NCBI GenBank assembly: GCA_023333565.1
Contig: JAJKFH010002269.1
Coordinates: 598,674-662,673, forward strand
Reading direction: 5' to 3'
Length of the DNA: 64,000 nucleotides
Origin: Puffinus mauretanicus
Taxonomy: Eukaryota; Chordata; Aves; Procellariiformes; Procellariidae
A program made the translations under genes and the position numbers. The notes under the pieces were generated by a model, which saw only the letters and a program-made list of their open reading frames with translations, was not told the DNA's origin and did no database searches. Positions 51,919 to 64,000 of this stretch are shown piece after piece. Every line of letters begins with the position of its first letter. Positions within the stretch are counted from its first letter, which is position 1.

Positions 51919-54750
51919 AAAGACACCCGCTGGTCAGCGCTCAGATTTAATCAATTGGCCAAGTCATTGTTGCCGAGTTCCTGCTGTGTGCACATTCTGT
52001 ACACCATCCTGGCCAAAACTGGGATTGTCTTCACTCAGCAGGCGTTTTGCCAGCGGAACTGAATGGCAAATATCCCCTCAAGCAAGCCATAGATGTCCTA
52101 GTGAATGTCAATGACATATAATGTATGGATATGGTTAATTAATCATTTGGTGCTAATAACACAATAGACCTTCAACTGAGTTACTAAAAATGTGGCTTTA
52201 TAAGGCTGTCTGTGTGCTTCTGTATAAGTTACATACATGGTGGGTCAGTATGAGGTCTGTGCCCTATAGAGCACATGTGAATTCACACAAAGCTTTTCTT
52301 TTGGTCCAAAGAATTCAGTCACTTAGAAATTAAATTCAGAGCCTGTGCTACAAAGATTGCTGATGTTCCCTGGCTTACGGAGAATCAGACCAGGGCCAGA
52401 GAGAAACACCCTGCTGGTGTACCATGTTATGCTATGGAGGAAAGTGTTTGCAGGTGATAAAGGATTACTAATGATAACTGGAGGGCTGAGGAGACTAAAG
52501 TCCCTACAAATCACTGGCTCTGAATTACATGTAAAGAGACCAGTGCACCATGTCCACATCTTTATGAAGAAGGAAGTGCAATTTTGAGATTAAGGTCCTT
52601 TGTTTTAAGAAACCAGGAGTTTCACATCTTTAAGATGGCTGTGGTCCACCAAGAAAATGCACAATGAATCACCTAGAAACATTCAGTGTAGGCACTGTAG
52701 CTAATCAGATAAGTACAAAAATATCACTATGGGAGAAAAGCAGAGGGCTCCCTTAATTTTGGTGGTAATTTTCTTCTCTTGATGTTTGGGGTTTTTTTTT
52801 GGGGGGTGTTTTTTTTTGTTTGTTTGGTTGGTTTTTTTTACCACTGTGATTGACTCTTCTAGGTTGTCAGTGTTGAGTTACAGTGTGATTGGATGTATGG
52901 CATGGCATTTGTGTGAGGCAAATGGGCATTTAAATTATGGTATTTATGTTTGTATCTGGATGAATTGTATCCCCATTGCTTCCAATTACCAGTCCACCCT
53001 TCTCACTCCACTCCTTGTTGTATCCGAAGACCAGCTGACTCCTCCCAGCCTCTCCTCCATCCTAAAAATGCAGGGTAGAGATGCGACTCATGGAAATGAG
53101 AACTGATGTTTTTGTCACTTTCTTAGTTGTATACTATTTTAAATGTACTGTGGAAAAGAACAAGGCGTACAGCTGCCCATCGGTTGCATGAATTTTGCTG
53201 TCATTAAATGTTGAGATAACTGAAAAATAGCTGTCAGTCTTTTCTGTGAATACATGTAAAATGTCATTGGGTGTCCATGTGGATGTGATCTTCCCTGTAA
53301 CCCTCCAAAATGAATCCTCTGATACTCTGCTTGTATTAGATGATTATGAATGCTGCAGCAGATCTTTTCTTCTCCCAGTTGACGAGGAGGAACACTTATG
53401 TGACCTGGGGCTGTAATGTGCCAGAAGAATTGGAGACCAAGATCAAGCAAGACTGTCTAATGTAGATTGTGTGCACACCATGCCTTTAAAATGCAGGACA
53501 GCTATTCTTTATGAGGAACGAAGGATAGCTAAATCTATTGGGCCAGATGTTGATGTTCTCATATACCTTTGTACAGAGGAGTGAATTTACGTAAGGGTGA
53601 ATGTAGTAGGGATCAGGTTTGAGAGCTTTGTTTCAGTATGTGTGGTATCTGTTATTATAATGTATTTCTTTAGCTGTCAAGTGATTTCCTCATTTTGTAA
53701 CTGGAGTTAGCTCTTGTCAGAACTGTCATGCAATTATATTTTATGTCTTTTACAAAGATAGACTGGTAAAAATTGAGCCATACAATTATTCTGGGCCTTT
53801 TAACTTTCCGTTTTCCATCTTCCAGTGATCTAAGCTCTGTAAATGTTGGCTGTTAAGTGCTATATTAAATAATATAAAAGGCAGTACAAAACATCAGGTG
53901 TTGTATTTTTGTATGGCTGTTTCTATATTACAAAATTTAAATGTTTCTTCAAATTAATTCTTTTCTGCAAGTCAGAAACTGCACATATATAGCTAATCTG
54001 CTGTACTTTTCAGACTCAAGTAAAGGCTGTGGGAAGCCTATGGCTTCTTCCTGCCGATTCCGAGAGTTCATGTCACTGTTTCTTTTTCCAAGATGGAATT
54101 TGTAATCACGGGCAAATGCAGACATATGACCAAAGTTAACTTATCCTGATCTGTGAAACTCTCCTCTCTGAAGTAATTTGACTATTGAGATCATCTTTTA
54201 GCCTTTTAAATTGTATGGTGAAGAGATGATGTCAGCGTGGCACTTCAGAAACCTTCATATGACAAATGAAAGGAGTAATATCTGTTCCCTCAGCTGTGAA
54301 TTTCCTGATGGCACTAGTGCAAGCTGAACAATAATATTAACTCTTTTTCATCTTTATTTTTGGTGTGTAACTTCTTTTGGCTTTGATACTCTATTTATAG
54401 CTTTGGCACAATGTTGAACACCTCATTGGTTGCACATTTTACCCTTAGAAAGATTGTTAAGAATCTCTTTCTTATTGATTCCCAAGCTGAGCAATTTCAT
54501 TTTTTGTTTTCATACTTTGACCTCTAACCCTGGGATCCATTAGGACACTGAGCCAGCAAGGTGTAGACATATCAACTACAGAGGGAAAGAACTAAAATGA
54601 CACTGTCTCCAGCAAGGGATGCGTTAATAGGTCTGAATTCAAACATAGAAAAGGCAATTTTTTTCCTGCTGGGAAGCGGAGTCCTCAAGAGAGTCATCTC
54701 AGACTGAAGAACATGATATGAAAATCAATAAAGGCCCTATTGTGCTGGTG
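51919..54750 (+). other. Possible 3' UTR of the candidate gene
   Basis: If 51833 is a terminal exon, the first strong poly(A) site downstream is AATAAA at 54727-54732, followed within 30 bp by a GT-rich stretch (GTGCTGGTGATGTGTT). This implies a UTR of about 2.8 kb. A GT-rich low-complexity tract lies at about 52785-52838. No other coding frame is supported here. Confidence 0.25.
52785..52838. repeat. G/T low-complexity tract
   Basis: Runs of G (4 and 6) alternate with T-runs of about 10. Confidence 0.85.
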
Positions 54751-57395
54751 ATGTGTTCGGGAAGTGTCATTTTATATCTTGTTAGTGGATATCTAAAGGA
54801 AGTTAAAGCTACTTTGCTCATAAGAATTGGATAAATCCTCTTTCATCAGTGGTCTATTTTGCTGTTCAAAGTAAAAGTGAAAAACGGTGGAGAGTCCAGT
54901 TTGGATATGATGAGACTGAATGAAGACAATGGCTGTTAAGGTTGTTTTTTTTTTTCATTAGACTGTTAGTGTTTCCAGAACTGATCTCCAGGTCTGTTTT
55001 TCAATCAGAGATATAAAAGGGGAATTAAAAATAGAAGGCTTTCTTCTGTCTGTTCAATTGGAAGAAAACTCTGCTTTTGACATTTTTACTATATTAATGC
55101 TCCAGAGAAACTGTAAATGCACCATTTGCTTTATTGCAGTGGATGAAGGAATTATGGGTCTTGGTTAAGTTTATCTGCATTATTAATGCTATAGGCTGGA
55201 TAAACTCAAATGATAGCAATGATAACTGTACTCACAGCCCTGGATATAGTTGTGGCCTTGCAAAATTAGCAACGAATATGGTAATATTATTATAGAAGTT
55301 TCAATTAAGTTATTGATTAAAAAACCCCATATAGTTGGCAGAACGAAGAACATGAGTTAGGGAAGAAAAAGGAAGAGAGTGATTGCCTATACTACAGCTC
55401 AGTTTTTCAGTTTCTTTCTGTAGGTAACTGGCATTCTGCAGTTGCTATTCCATGTTATAATTTGAAATAACATATGTGAAACAAAATTGAGACTTTCTCC
55501 TTGTGTGTCTTTCAAGCCAGATTATTGTTCATTTAAACATGAGTAATTACAGGGGTAGGAGTTGACTGACTATTGAGAGACAGAGTAATTCTATGCATAG
55601 GTTTTGCTGGTGGCAGACTTTGTAAAGGCACTGCTCTCTTCTCTGCTTCTTCTGTATACCACAGGGGGAAAAATGCATGAGAGTTGAGTAGTCTTTCCTC
55701 CTCTCTGGAAAGTTTGGTTGTTATGTCTGTGTCATGAGCTGCTTCACTTTGCAGGGTTCCGGGTGGTTACATGGACCTCTGCGGGACTATGTGAAATACT
55801 GCTTATTTGCAAAACACATTCTTCCTACCAAACGCATTGAGTGATCTTTCTGTTTTTCTTAGTTCTTCCCTTTTACCCAGTAGCTTTTAACTTAGTTTCT
55901 TAATGAAGCTGAAGGTTTCCCAATCAGTTTGGTTTTTGGACCATGTTCTCATTGTAAGATTCAGTAACTTTGTCTCTCCGATGCATCCTCATGCTTTGCG
56001 TTGCTGTTTTTAGTTCCCTCCACTGAGATTGCATGGTGGCTTTTTTGTTTGCTTTGTTTTATTAAAATATGTGAAGAAAGATGTAAAACAAGAAGCTCCT
56101 CTTTTTTAGCTAGGAACTGTAGCAAGGTAGAGAGAAAGATTGTGTTCTACCTGCTGGGCTGTTGAATGGATCAGTGTTGCAAGCGGAAAGGCAGAAAAAC
56201 TGACCTTTCCCCTTACAGTGTCAGCTTTGATTTTTTCCTAAATGATGTGATATTCTGTTTATTGTGTGAGTACAACAGGAGGCAAGATCAATGTTAAGAA
56301 ACAGTGGGGTTTCCATGTTTACCCCCCCCAACATATATGCACTTTCTTGCAATGAAGATGTTATGCCTATCAGTAGTTGTGGGATAATCTGCCCCAACAC
56401 CCCCACATATTATTTATTTTCTTATTATTAAAGTCGTCTTAATAATTTGAATGAAAGTTCTACTGAAAACAAGGGAGTTGCACAAGTGAAAGACCTGGTT
56501 GATACGGAAGTTTTCGCTTTAGTATCATTTGACCTCATGTTGATTAGGGTGAAATACAATGACAATTAGGACCACCTTCATTTCTAGGGTTTTGTTAGAG
56601 ACGTATGGGACCAGAAGGCTTGATAATAAATACAAGGCCTGACTGATAGAGATTGATGTAGTATAAGCTACTGCACTTAAAAAGATAAACCTCCAACAGG
56701 CTTTGAATGAATTTTTTCAGCCCTTAATAGTAGTATCATCAGTGCAGCATGGATGGCTTTTGCTACCTACCTCTGATCTTGCCAGACTGTATTCTGTGTG
56801 AGGAGTGGTTACGTGACTACCACTGGCAGTGTGAAACTGCTATAACCTTTAGATGTGATCTCCAAAAAAAGTCTATTTACTAAGTACAGTAACTCCTACT
56901 ATTTTTGCCATCCCTGTAAATATCTGGTCCCTTTGAGAAACTTGTTAGGTTTGTGACCTTTTATAGGAAGGCGTTTTCTCGCATGTTCTTCTTCACTACA
57001 ATTGCAGGTGTGTATATATGTATTTTTCACTCATGTCCGTGCATGTGCAAAATTTCTGGTTTCTTACCGCAGCTGTATGGAATAGGTCAGAGTTTACTTC
57101 TATGCCACAAAATACTGTTCCCACTTTTACTCTTATACGTCTCATCTCTTTCACACAAATTCATTTCAACCATAGAGCACAGTTAACATCTGCTATTAAA
57201 TTTCTGTTCTTGAATTTAAATGACTGTCTTAAATTCCATTAATTTGAATAATGCATTTTATTAAAATTGGAATCTAAATTCAGCGCTATCGGTGCCACAT
57301 TAGCCTCCTTATTTCTCCCTTCACCTTACTCATTGGAGGAAAACAGCTGGAATAGTCCTTTGGATACTGCTTTAAAGAATATTTTCCTTAGTAGT
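54751..57395. other. Gene-free AT-rich sequence
   Basis: I see no gene or recognisable repeat. Frames at 56.9-57.2 kb are T-rich chance openings. Confidence 0.5.
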
Positions 57396-57958
57396 TGATC
57401 GTGCTTGGTTGACCCCAGTCAGCAGCTAAGCCATCACCCTGTCGCTCACTCACTCCCCCCAGCAGCATGAGGGAGAGAATTGGGCAAAATTGAGAAAATA
57501 TATGGGTCAAGATAGGATAGTTTAATAAGTGGAAGAAAGAGGAAGACAAACAAACAAACAAACAAAAAAAAACCCTGAAAGTGATGCAAAGGCAGTCATC
57601 ACCTCCCACAAGTAGGCTGATGCCCAGATAGTCTCTGAGCAATGGCTACCTCCCCAAAGCTGACTTGCCCTTAGTTTTTGTTCTTGAGTATGGCATTACA
57701 TGGCATGGAATATCCTTTTGGTTGATCTGGGTCAGCTGTCTCGGTTGTGTCCCATCCAAACTTCTTGCCCACCCCTCCCCTGCTCGCTGGGAGGGACAGA
57801 GTGGTAGAAAAAGGGAAAGCCTTGATGCTGTGCAAGTACTGCTCGGCAACAGCCAAAACAGTGGTGTGTGTTCAGCACTGTCTTAGTCACAAATCCAAAA
57901 CACAGCACCACATGCGCTACTATACAGAAAATCAACTCCATCTCATATACACCTAGTA
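57396..57958 (-). mobile_element. Decayed solo LTR, same superfamily as 62.0 kb
   Basis: On the plus strand the blocks CGCTCACTCACTCCCCCC, GAGAATTGGGCAAAATTGAG, TAGTTTAATAAGTGG, CATGGCATGGAATA, CCAAAACACAGCACCA and GAAAATCAACTCCATCT follow, in order, those of the LTR at 62032-62607. The copy is much more diverged: its TG...CA ends are eroded and no target duplication was found. The complementary ATTAAA (57521-57526) survives. The CRE is lost (57691-57703 reads GGCATTACATGGC) and no TATA box remains. An AAAC simple repeat at about 57548-57576 lies within it. Confidence 0.75.
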
Positions 57959-60900
57959 AATTGATACAATTACAAGATCACATTCTGACTTTCTGAACTT
58001 CTTGTTTCTTCGATGTGCTCCCTCCACCCCCCCCAAAAAAAAAAAAAAAAAAAAAGATAGTGACTTTCATAGAGGTTAGCTGCCTTTTTCATGAAGGCAC
58101 TGGAAAGTGAAGAGGTTGTAAGTTCAGGTAAGTTTATTTTAGTAAGGGGATGTGGCTTCACTCTTCTCACTCCTTTCCCCCATCATCTGGGCCTGTGAAG
58201 GGTAGAACCCCCTTAAAATCCTGCTCTGATCCTGAGATCCTTTCAGTGTCTGCAGTCAGAAGGAGGTTTCAGCCAGTCTTTGACTAGTGTTTCACGCCTC
58301 CCCTCCTCCTCACAAGCAAATACTATCTCCCAGTGCCCTTTAAAGTAGTAAATGGGTAATGGGGGTTAAATTGGTGGGCTGAGAACAGAACTGCATCTTT
58401 TTTTACCTTTCTAGGTCTGTCATCCCATTGATGCTGCCAGAAATGCTTCTTTACATTCGTGTTCACCATGATCAATCACCTTGGAGGAGATAACTGTCAC
58501 AAGTCAAATCACCAGCAGTTCAGCATAAAAGCAGGGCCAGAGTTTGTGCAGAGCATGTAATATTTTTGCGTCAAGACCCTGTTCAACACAGACCTGTGCT
58601 GGTCAAAAGTGATTTGCCTGACGTTCTGAAAGAAAAGACATTTCTTTGCGGGGGGATGTCTGTGTCAAACCAACCCATGCATCTCATCTTAAGATTCCCA
58701 AAAGATACAGTCTCCTGTGCCAGAAGAGAGAGAGATTTCTTTATGGAACTACAGCTCTTTTCTATGTTTTACCCACCAAAACCCCCAGCCAAATAAAACC
58801 AAAACAAAAAACCCAAAACAGACAAAACCCAAAAAAAACCCTGAGCGCAGTGACTCCTCTGTACTTTTCAGTGTATTCATTAACAGAATACCGTTCCTCC
58901 TAAATTAAGTGTCTTGGAGCCATATTTTCATTTCAGATCTTGGAAAAGGAGCAGTAATGATAAGATCAAGCTGCACAGGGCCAGGCTGATACCTTGGTGT
59001 AATGGAAGAGCTGATACGTGATTCAGTGCATCAGGTGCTTGCATCTGACATAAATGCGTGTGTAAAATGGTAGTAATTTGGGCTATTTGTCATACACTTT
59101 CTTACAGTGAAAAAGTAACTGCTCTGTGTCCATGATAGCTGATTTGTTGTGGTGGGTTTTTTTTTTTAAGTTTGCTAAATAGTCCTTTTCTGTTGTATGT
59201 TTTCTGTATTGGCAAACAATATGTCTTGAAATAGACACGAGACAAAGGAATTTGATATAGTGATATCAAGAATAAATAGGAACATTCTGGATTCATTCTG
59301 CATATCTTCATTTGTCATTGCTTTTATGTCTATTCTGGTCATTATGAGTCAAAGTATTTAATTGCATTTTCATAACCTGTATAAAATGTCACCTTTTAGC
59401 AATCGTTTAAGTATTGCTTTAGTACTAGAAAAACAGGAAATGAAGTCGAACACTAATACCTTTTCAAAGCTCTGTCTCTAAACTGTAGTATTTCAGTTGT
59501 ATGGCAAAGGAGAACAGAACGTGAAATGTAAATATAAACTAGAACAAGAAAAATTGAACTCAACTATTACTGACAAAAAAGGAAGCATAGCCTGATACAC
59601 ACAGAAGAAAATTGGGAGTCGGAAAATCTCTTTGCTGCCTCCCCCGAGAGGTGTTTTTTTTACTTCCTGGCAGTTCATCTGTTGAAGAGAAGTATTGGGT
59701 GACTTTTCCTGGAACTTTTAAGTATGTGAATCTTGTGCTCGCTCTCATGCTTCTGGGGCATGTTCCACAGCTATAACAAGATATGAGAAGAATCCTTCTG
59801 GGCCTTGGTCTTGTCTCTCATCACAGACTGAGGTCTAGCTGCAGGTTTTTATGGTGCATATGATCTGCACAAAGGTGCAGAAACCGGTTTCTGGCTTACT
59901 GTGGTAGACTCAGTCTGTCAGTCTTCTGATGAGCATTGAAGGGCCCCAGGTGAATTCTATAGAAATAAATGGGGCTGCCTGCTAATCCTGCCCTTCCCCA
60001 GCTGCTGACATTTTGGGGACCCCCAAGCTGTCTTTGGGGCATCCTGCTGGGAGATTTGTTCTGTAGGTGATGAATAGATTTTGAGGTTAGTAGTGCTCAG
60101 TACGGCATCACTGATAGTGTGTATATTATTCTACTTGCCTAGTCTCATTCTTCATGTGTCCATGACTCTGGTGTCACTTGATTTTCAGTATTTTTTTTTT
60201 AATTTGAAAATAAGCTGCTGCTTTTGGAAGAAAGTATTACTTCCCATTTAATTCAGTAGTAAGAATGTCTAATATAAGTTGTTCGTTACTTCAGCCTGAG
60301 GTTTTTGGGCTTTGAAAATGGGAGTCTGGGATTTAAGTTGAATTTAATTATTGGTAGTTATGTCTTGCTCTTAGCAATGAATGGGAATGCTAAAAATATG
60401 AGGAACTTTCTGCAGTAGACTTTACAAGCTGGGGAAAAGAGTTTGGCTTTGGTTCAAGTATTTGCAACCAACCTTTTCATAATTTGCTCATCACTTCAGT
60501 TTTACTGGAGGCACTTGAGAAATGTTCCTTGACTTTCCATGGGCAATTTACTATGTTTTTTTTTTTTAAAAAAAAAAGTCATTGATGGATTGTAAAGTTT
60601 GTCCAGCATTTGAGGACTTTTTTCTTTTTCTTTTTTACTTTTTGTTACTTTTTTTTTAATGTAACATAGAAATGGCTGTTACTGCCTTGCTATTAGTATT
60701 GCCTGCACAAGTCATTGGAACTTGAGCTGCTGTTTCTGCAAGTCCCCAGTATTTGAAGAGGAACACAACTTAAAAGGCAAAGAAATACAGAACTCTGGAT
60801 ATATCTCTTGTAGAGGTGTTTTTATAAAGGCTTTTGGAGTTAACTATTTTATCCTTACATACAGAGATAAAATCAAATGAAACGGTGCACTACATGTGAA

Positions 60901-62031
60901 GTAGTAGGGAGACATTATCAAAATAAACAATTGATTCTCTAACCCTCAAATTAAAGCTCCTACATGAAGAAGAGATAGCGGCAAGTAATGCAAGTTGTAC
61001 AAACAACAAAAAGTGGTGTACCCTATTTGACTGTGTAATGGATATGTTGGGATTTGTGAAGGCTTGCTCCTTTTTACCTTAATTTTTTTTTTTTTTCCAT
61101 GTGCTGGAGCAGCCACATTTGTGCTAGATTGTTACCAGATTACAATGTGAATTATGAAAAAGTAAAACTTGTCTGGTTCAACTATTCAAAGACGTCAGAG
61201 TATGTTTTCCATTTGTAGAACACAGGTACAAGAATTGAAAACACCTTGAGGTCGTGATGAAAGAGAAAGAAACTGGCCTGAGAATTTAGACTACAAAAGT
61301 TTATTGTAAATATATAAGCTACAGTTCCTTAGACACAAGTGTGAAAACTGTTGTAGTTTGTTTTGTCTTCTTGGCTGAAAAGGATAATGTTACAAGGGTG
61401 AGGTGTTTTGGGTTTTTTTTGTGTTCTATTCTAGTATGTGCTTTCTGTATTGCTGTGCTGTCATCTCAGACAGGAAATGAGAGCATCGAGCTTCTCTGCT
61501 GGTTGTCTAGGATTTCAGGTAAAAACCTGTTTTAAGGTCGTACTTTCTTTTTTTCTTGTAATTTCTCCTACTAGAAGGAAACGATACGGAGTTACACCGA
61601 AAGCATTTTACTTGGGCTTGAGTTTTTAGCTAATAACACTAATAGATGCTTCAAATAAGCTACACTGTGAGTTCTTCACCATCTGGATACATTGGAGTCA
61701 GTGCATTCAGAATAGACAACAGGCGGTTGGACTGAAAGGACTCTGATGCTACTTTTCTCTGCCTTTGATTTTTGAATCTTTCCTTAATCCTAAAACTTTA
61801 ATGGTTATTGAATCTTTCCCCCCTCCCACCAATGGCACAGGTAAGACCTTCCGTAATATTTCTTACCAATTGAGAGGCCTGACCTAGCGCCAAAGAAAGA
61901 TGATATGCATTTTGGACTATTGACTGTAAAAGGCTCTAGATCAATCCCAAATGTCGGGCTTAAAAAAATGACCCTCCATGTTTAGGGTGCTTAGAGTTTT
62001 GGTGGGTAATCTTTACTTGATGTCATGGCCA
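57959..62031. other. Gene-free AT-rich sequence with homopolymers
   Basis: No gene supported. C8 followed by A21 lies at 58027-58055, an A-rich AAAACCC-type tract at about 58788-58842, and mirrored T/A runs at 60557-60578. Confidence 0.5.
58027..58055. repeat. C8-A21 homopolymer junction
   Basis: A run of 8 C is followed directly by a run of 21 A. Confidence 0.9.
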
Positions 62032-62607
62032 TGTCATGGTTTAACCTGGCCGCAGCCAAATACCACGCAGCCGCTCGCTCACCCCCCCCGCCGGGTGGGA
62101 TGGGGGAGAGAATCAGAAGGGTAAAGTGAGAAAAACTCGTGGGTTGAGATAAAGACAGTTTAATAGGGAAAGCAAAAGCCGCGCACGCAAGCAAAGCAAA
62201 ACAAGGAATTCATTCACCACTTCCCATCGGCAGGCAGGTGTTCAGCCATCGCCAGGAAAGCAGGGCTCCATCACGCGTAACGGTTACTTGGGAAGACAAA
62301 CGCCATCACTCCGAACGCCCCCCCCTCCTTCTTCTTCACCCAGCCTTATATGCTGAGCATGACGTCATATGGTATGGAATAGCCTATTGGCCAGCTGGGC
62401 CAGCCGCCCTGGCCACGCTCCCTCCCAGCCCCCTGCACATCTGGCAGGGCATGGGAAGACAAAAAGTCCTTGACTAGCATAAACATTACCTAGCAACAAC
62501 CAAAACATCAGTGTGCCATCAACATTATTCTCACACTACATCCAAAACACAGCACTATACCAGTTAATAGAAAGAAAATCAACTCCATCCCAGCCAAAAC
62601 CAGGACA
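62032..62607 (-). mobile_element. 3' LTR of a minus-strand avian endogenous retrovirus
   Basis: On the minus strand the LTR begins TGTCCTGGTTTTGGCTGGGA and ends GGTTAAACCATGACA (576 bp). It carries a CRE (62360-62367), a TATA box (complement of 62344-62352) and an ATTAAA poly(A) signal (complement of 62159-62164). Immediately outside its U3 end (62611-62620) is a complementary purine run AAGGGGTGGA, the expected polypurine tract. So this is the 3' LTR, with internal sequence to the right and its 5' LTR beyond the window. It is closer to the LTR at 20.7 kb in ends and promoter than to the decayed copy at 57.4 kb. Confidence 0.88.
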
Positions 62608-64000
62608 GTATCCACCCCTTATTCCATACCATTTACATCATGCTCAGGTCCCACACTATCCAATACATTCCCATTACCCACCATCCCCCTTCCCATCTTT
62701 TGATATAATACACAGATATCATTCCCTTAGTCTATGGACCACCCCTGTAAAATGTCCATAAAATATCCATAAATGTACACAAAATGTCCACTGCATTCAT
62801 TTAGTCCATGACTTCAGGCTCCATCTGTTATGGTGGTCACTCAGGTCAGCAGAGGTGGTGTGTTGCGTGGAGTTATTGGGCACCAAAGCCAGCTCAGGTC
62901 GGATCACTGCTGTGCTTGCGCTGCTTCTTGTAAAGCTTGTCCTCCATTGGTTCCGGTGGTTCCTGCTATAGTAAATCCTACAACATGCAACTCAAATCAT
63001 GGGTTACAACAATTTAAAGGTATATCCATTACAATCTCCACCCCTGGTCCCTTTGGGCCAGACCATAGGGTTTAACATTGTAATGAACTCCTCCCCTTGC
63101 CCCTGCTCCGGCTTGGACTTATCCACAGACTGCAGTCTCTTAGGGGTGTACCTGCTCCAAGTGGAGCCTTACCGATGAGCCACAGTCTCTCCAGGGGTAT
63201 ACCTGCTGCGGCACAGGCTTGTCCACAGCCACAGTCACTTCGAGGTGCACCAGTCCCAGCGTGGCCTTACCCACAGCCACAGTCCCTTCAGAAGTAAACC
63301 TGCTCCAACACGGCCTTACCCATGGCTGCAATCTCTCCAGGGGTGTACCTCCCCTGTCATGCGCTTATCCACGGCCACACGCTTTGAGGTGCTCCAACAT
63401 GACCTCATGCACAGCCACTGACACTTCAAGGTGTACCTGCTGTAGCATGGACTTTTCCACAGCCACAGATGCTTCGAGGTGTACCTTCTCCAGCGTGGAC
63501 TTATCCTTAGGCCACAATCCCTTCACAGGTATACCTACTGTGGCACAGACATAACCACGGCCACAGACGCTTCGAGATGTACCTGCTTGGGCATGGGCTT
63601 ATCCACAGTCACAGACGCCTCGGGGTGTCCTGTCCCGCATGGACTCAGCCACAGGTCACAGTCCCTTCGACTCGAGTTCACGCTGCAGTTCCAGCCTGTC
63701 CAGCACAGCAGCACAGAAGCAGCAGCGATGCCCTGGCCATCTGCCAGCCCAGGCGCATCCCCATTGCTGTTATCAGAACGTTCCCAGGCACAGCACAGTA
63801 AGACGATAAGCAGTGCAGCAGTACAGCAAGCAGCGAGAGCAAAAAAGCAGCCACTAACGAGCACAAGACTCTAATACACATTAAGGCAAGCAAGCCCCAT
63901 GGCAAGCACAAGAGCCTGCGAATTAATAGCTAAACAGCAGTAACAGCTATAAATTCGATCTAGCACATTCCAATCAAACCTGTCGTTATCTCGAACCCTT
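62608..64000 (-). mobile_element. Internal 3' region of the same endogenous retrovirus (partial)
   Basis: This region lies between the polypurine tract at 62611-62620 and the window edge, and is read on the minus strand. It has no ORF of retroviral length. A short frame (63535-63864) begins with a signal-peptide-like hydrophobic stretch (ALAACCTAALLIVLLCC) and runs into the 48-bp repeat array. An overlapping frame (63678-63911) is also hydrophobic. These could be env-like or accessory-like remnants, or chance; no conserved env, pol or gag motif was seen. The provirus continues to the right of position 64000. Confidence 0.65.
63120..63676 (-). repeat. About 12 copies of a 48-bp tandem repeat in the ERV interior
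   Basis: The plus-strand unit is roughly CCACAGCCACAGNCNCTTC, then GAGGTGTACCTGCTCCA, then GCATGGNCTTA. Copies begin near 63125, 63180, 63222, 63270, 63319, 63367, 63410, 63458, 63505, 63553, 63601 and 63648, so the period is mostly 47-50 bp with some short units. Read on the minus strand, 48 bp is 16 codons and gives VHLEASVAVDKPMPKQ-type units. Several units are out of frame or carry stops, so no long protein survives. Confidence 0.8.

Noticed and set aside
52786..53106. 106-codon hydrophobic plus-strand frame
   Set aside because: The N-terminal part is a translated G/T low-complexity tract and the frame starts at a non-ATG codon or in simple sequence.
55130..55170. Acceptor-like TTTATTGCAG with a following open stretch
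   Set aside because: All useful frames reach a stop within about ten codons.
1..64000. CRISPR arrays, phage modules, operons or other prokaryotic systems
   Set aside because: Base composition, CR1 and ERV content, CpG depletion and lack of packed frames all point to a vertebrate nuclear genome.

Overview
The window looks like avian nuclear DNA. It is AT-rich, almost free of open coding sequence, and contains chicken-repeat-1 (CR1) retrotransposon copies inserted minus-strand, MIR-like tRNA-headed SINE relics, and LTRs of a bird endogenous-retrovirus family that begins TGTCCTGG and ends ACGACA or ATGACA. I see no bacterial operon, CRISPR array, rRNA gene or intact protein-coding gene. Most reading frames of 60-130 codons start at non-ATG codons or look like chance openings.

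Region by region: 1-20.7 kb is unique AT-rich sequence with a few old SINE/CR1 scraps, two short tandem duplications and the longest ATG frame in the window (169 codons, minus, 3277-3786, unrecognised). At 20.7-21.2 kb there is a solo LTR on the plus strand. From 21.2 to 33.2 kb there is mostly nothing recognisable apart from SINE-like remnants near 30.4-30.9 kb. At 33.3-33.9 kb there is the only CpG island; it has an NRF1-type palindrome and a perfect three-unit heat-shock element a few bases apart. Just downstream, at 33895-33963, lies a 69-nt candidate exon encoding a membrane helix. About 17.9 kb further on, at 51833-51918, is a phase-matched candidate terminal exon, followed by a long possible 3' UTR and a good poly(A) signal near 54.7 kb. 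Together they suggest an unrecognised small membrane-protein gene on the plus strand, though no in-frame ATG was found.

The candidate intron carries a truncated CR1 (40.2-40.8 kb) and a 1.44-kb LTR-like insertion flanked by an exact 5-bp duplication (45.8-47.3 kb). At the right end are a decayed LTR (57.4-58.0 kb) and the 3' part of a larger provirus on the minus strand: an LTR at 62.03-62.61 kb, its polypurine tract, and internal sequence with about 12 copies of a 48-bp repeat that reads as a 16-residue protein repeat. Two of the three related LTRs share a cAMP-response element 7 bp from the TATA box; the third has lost both.
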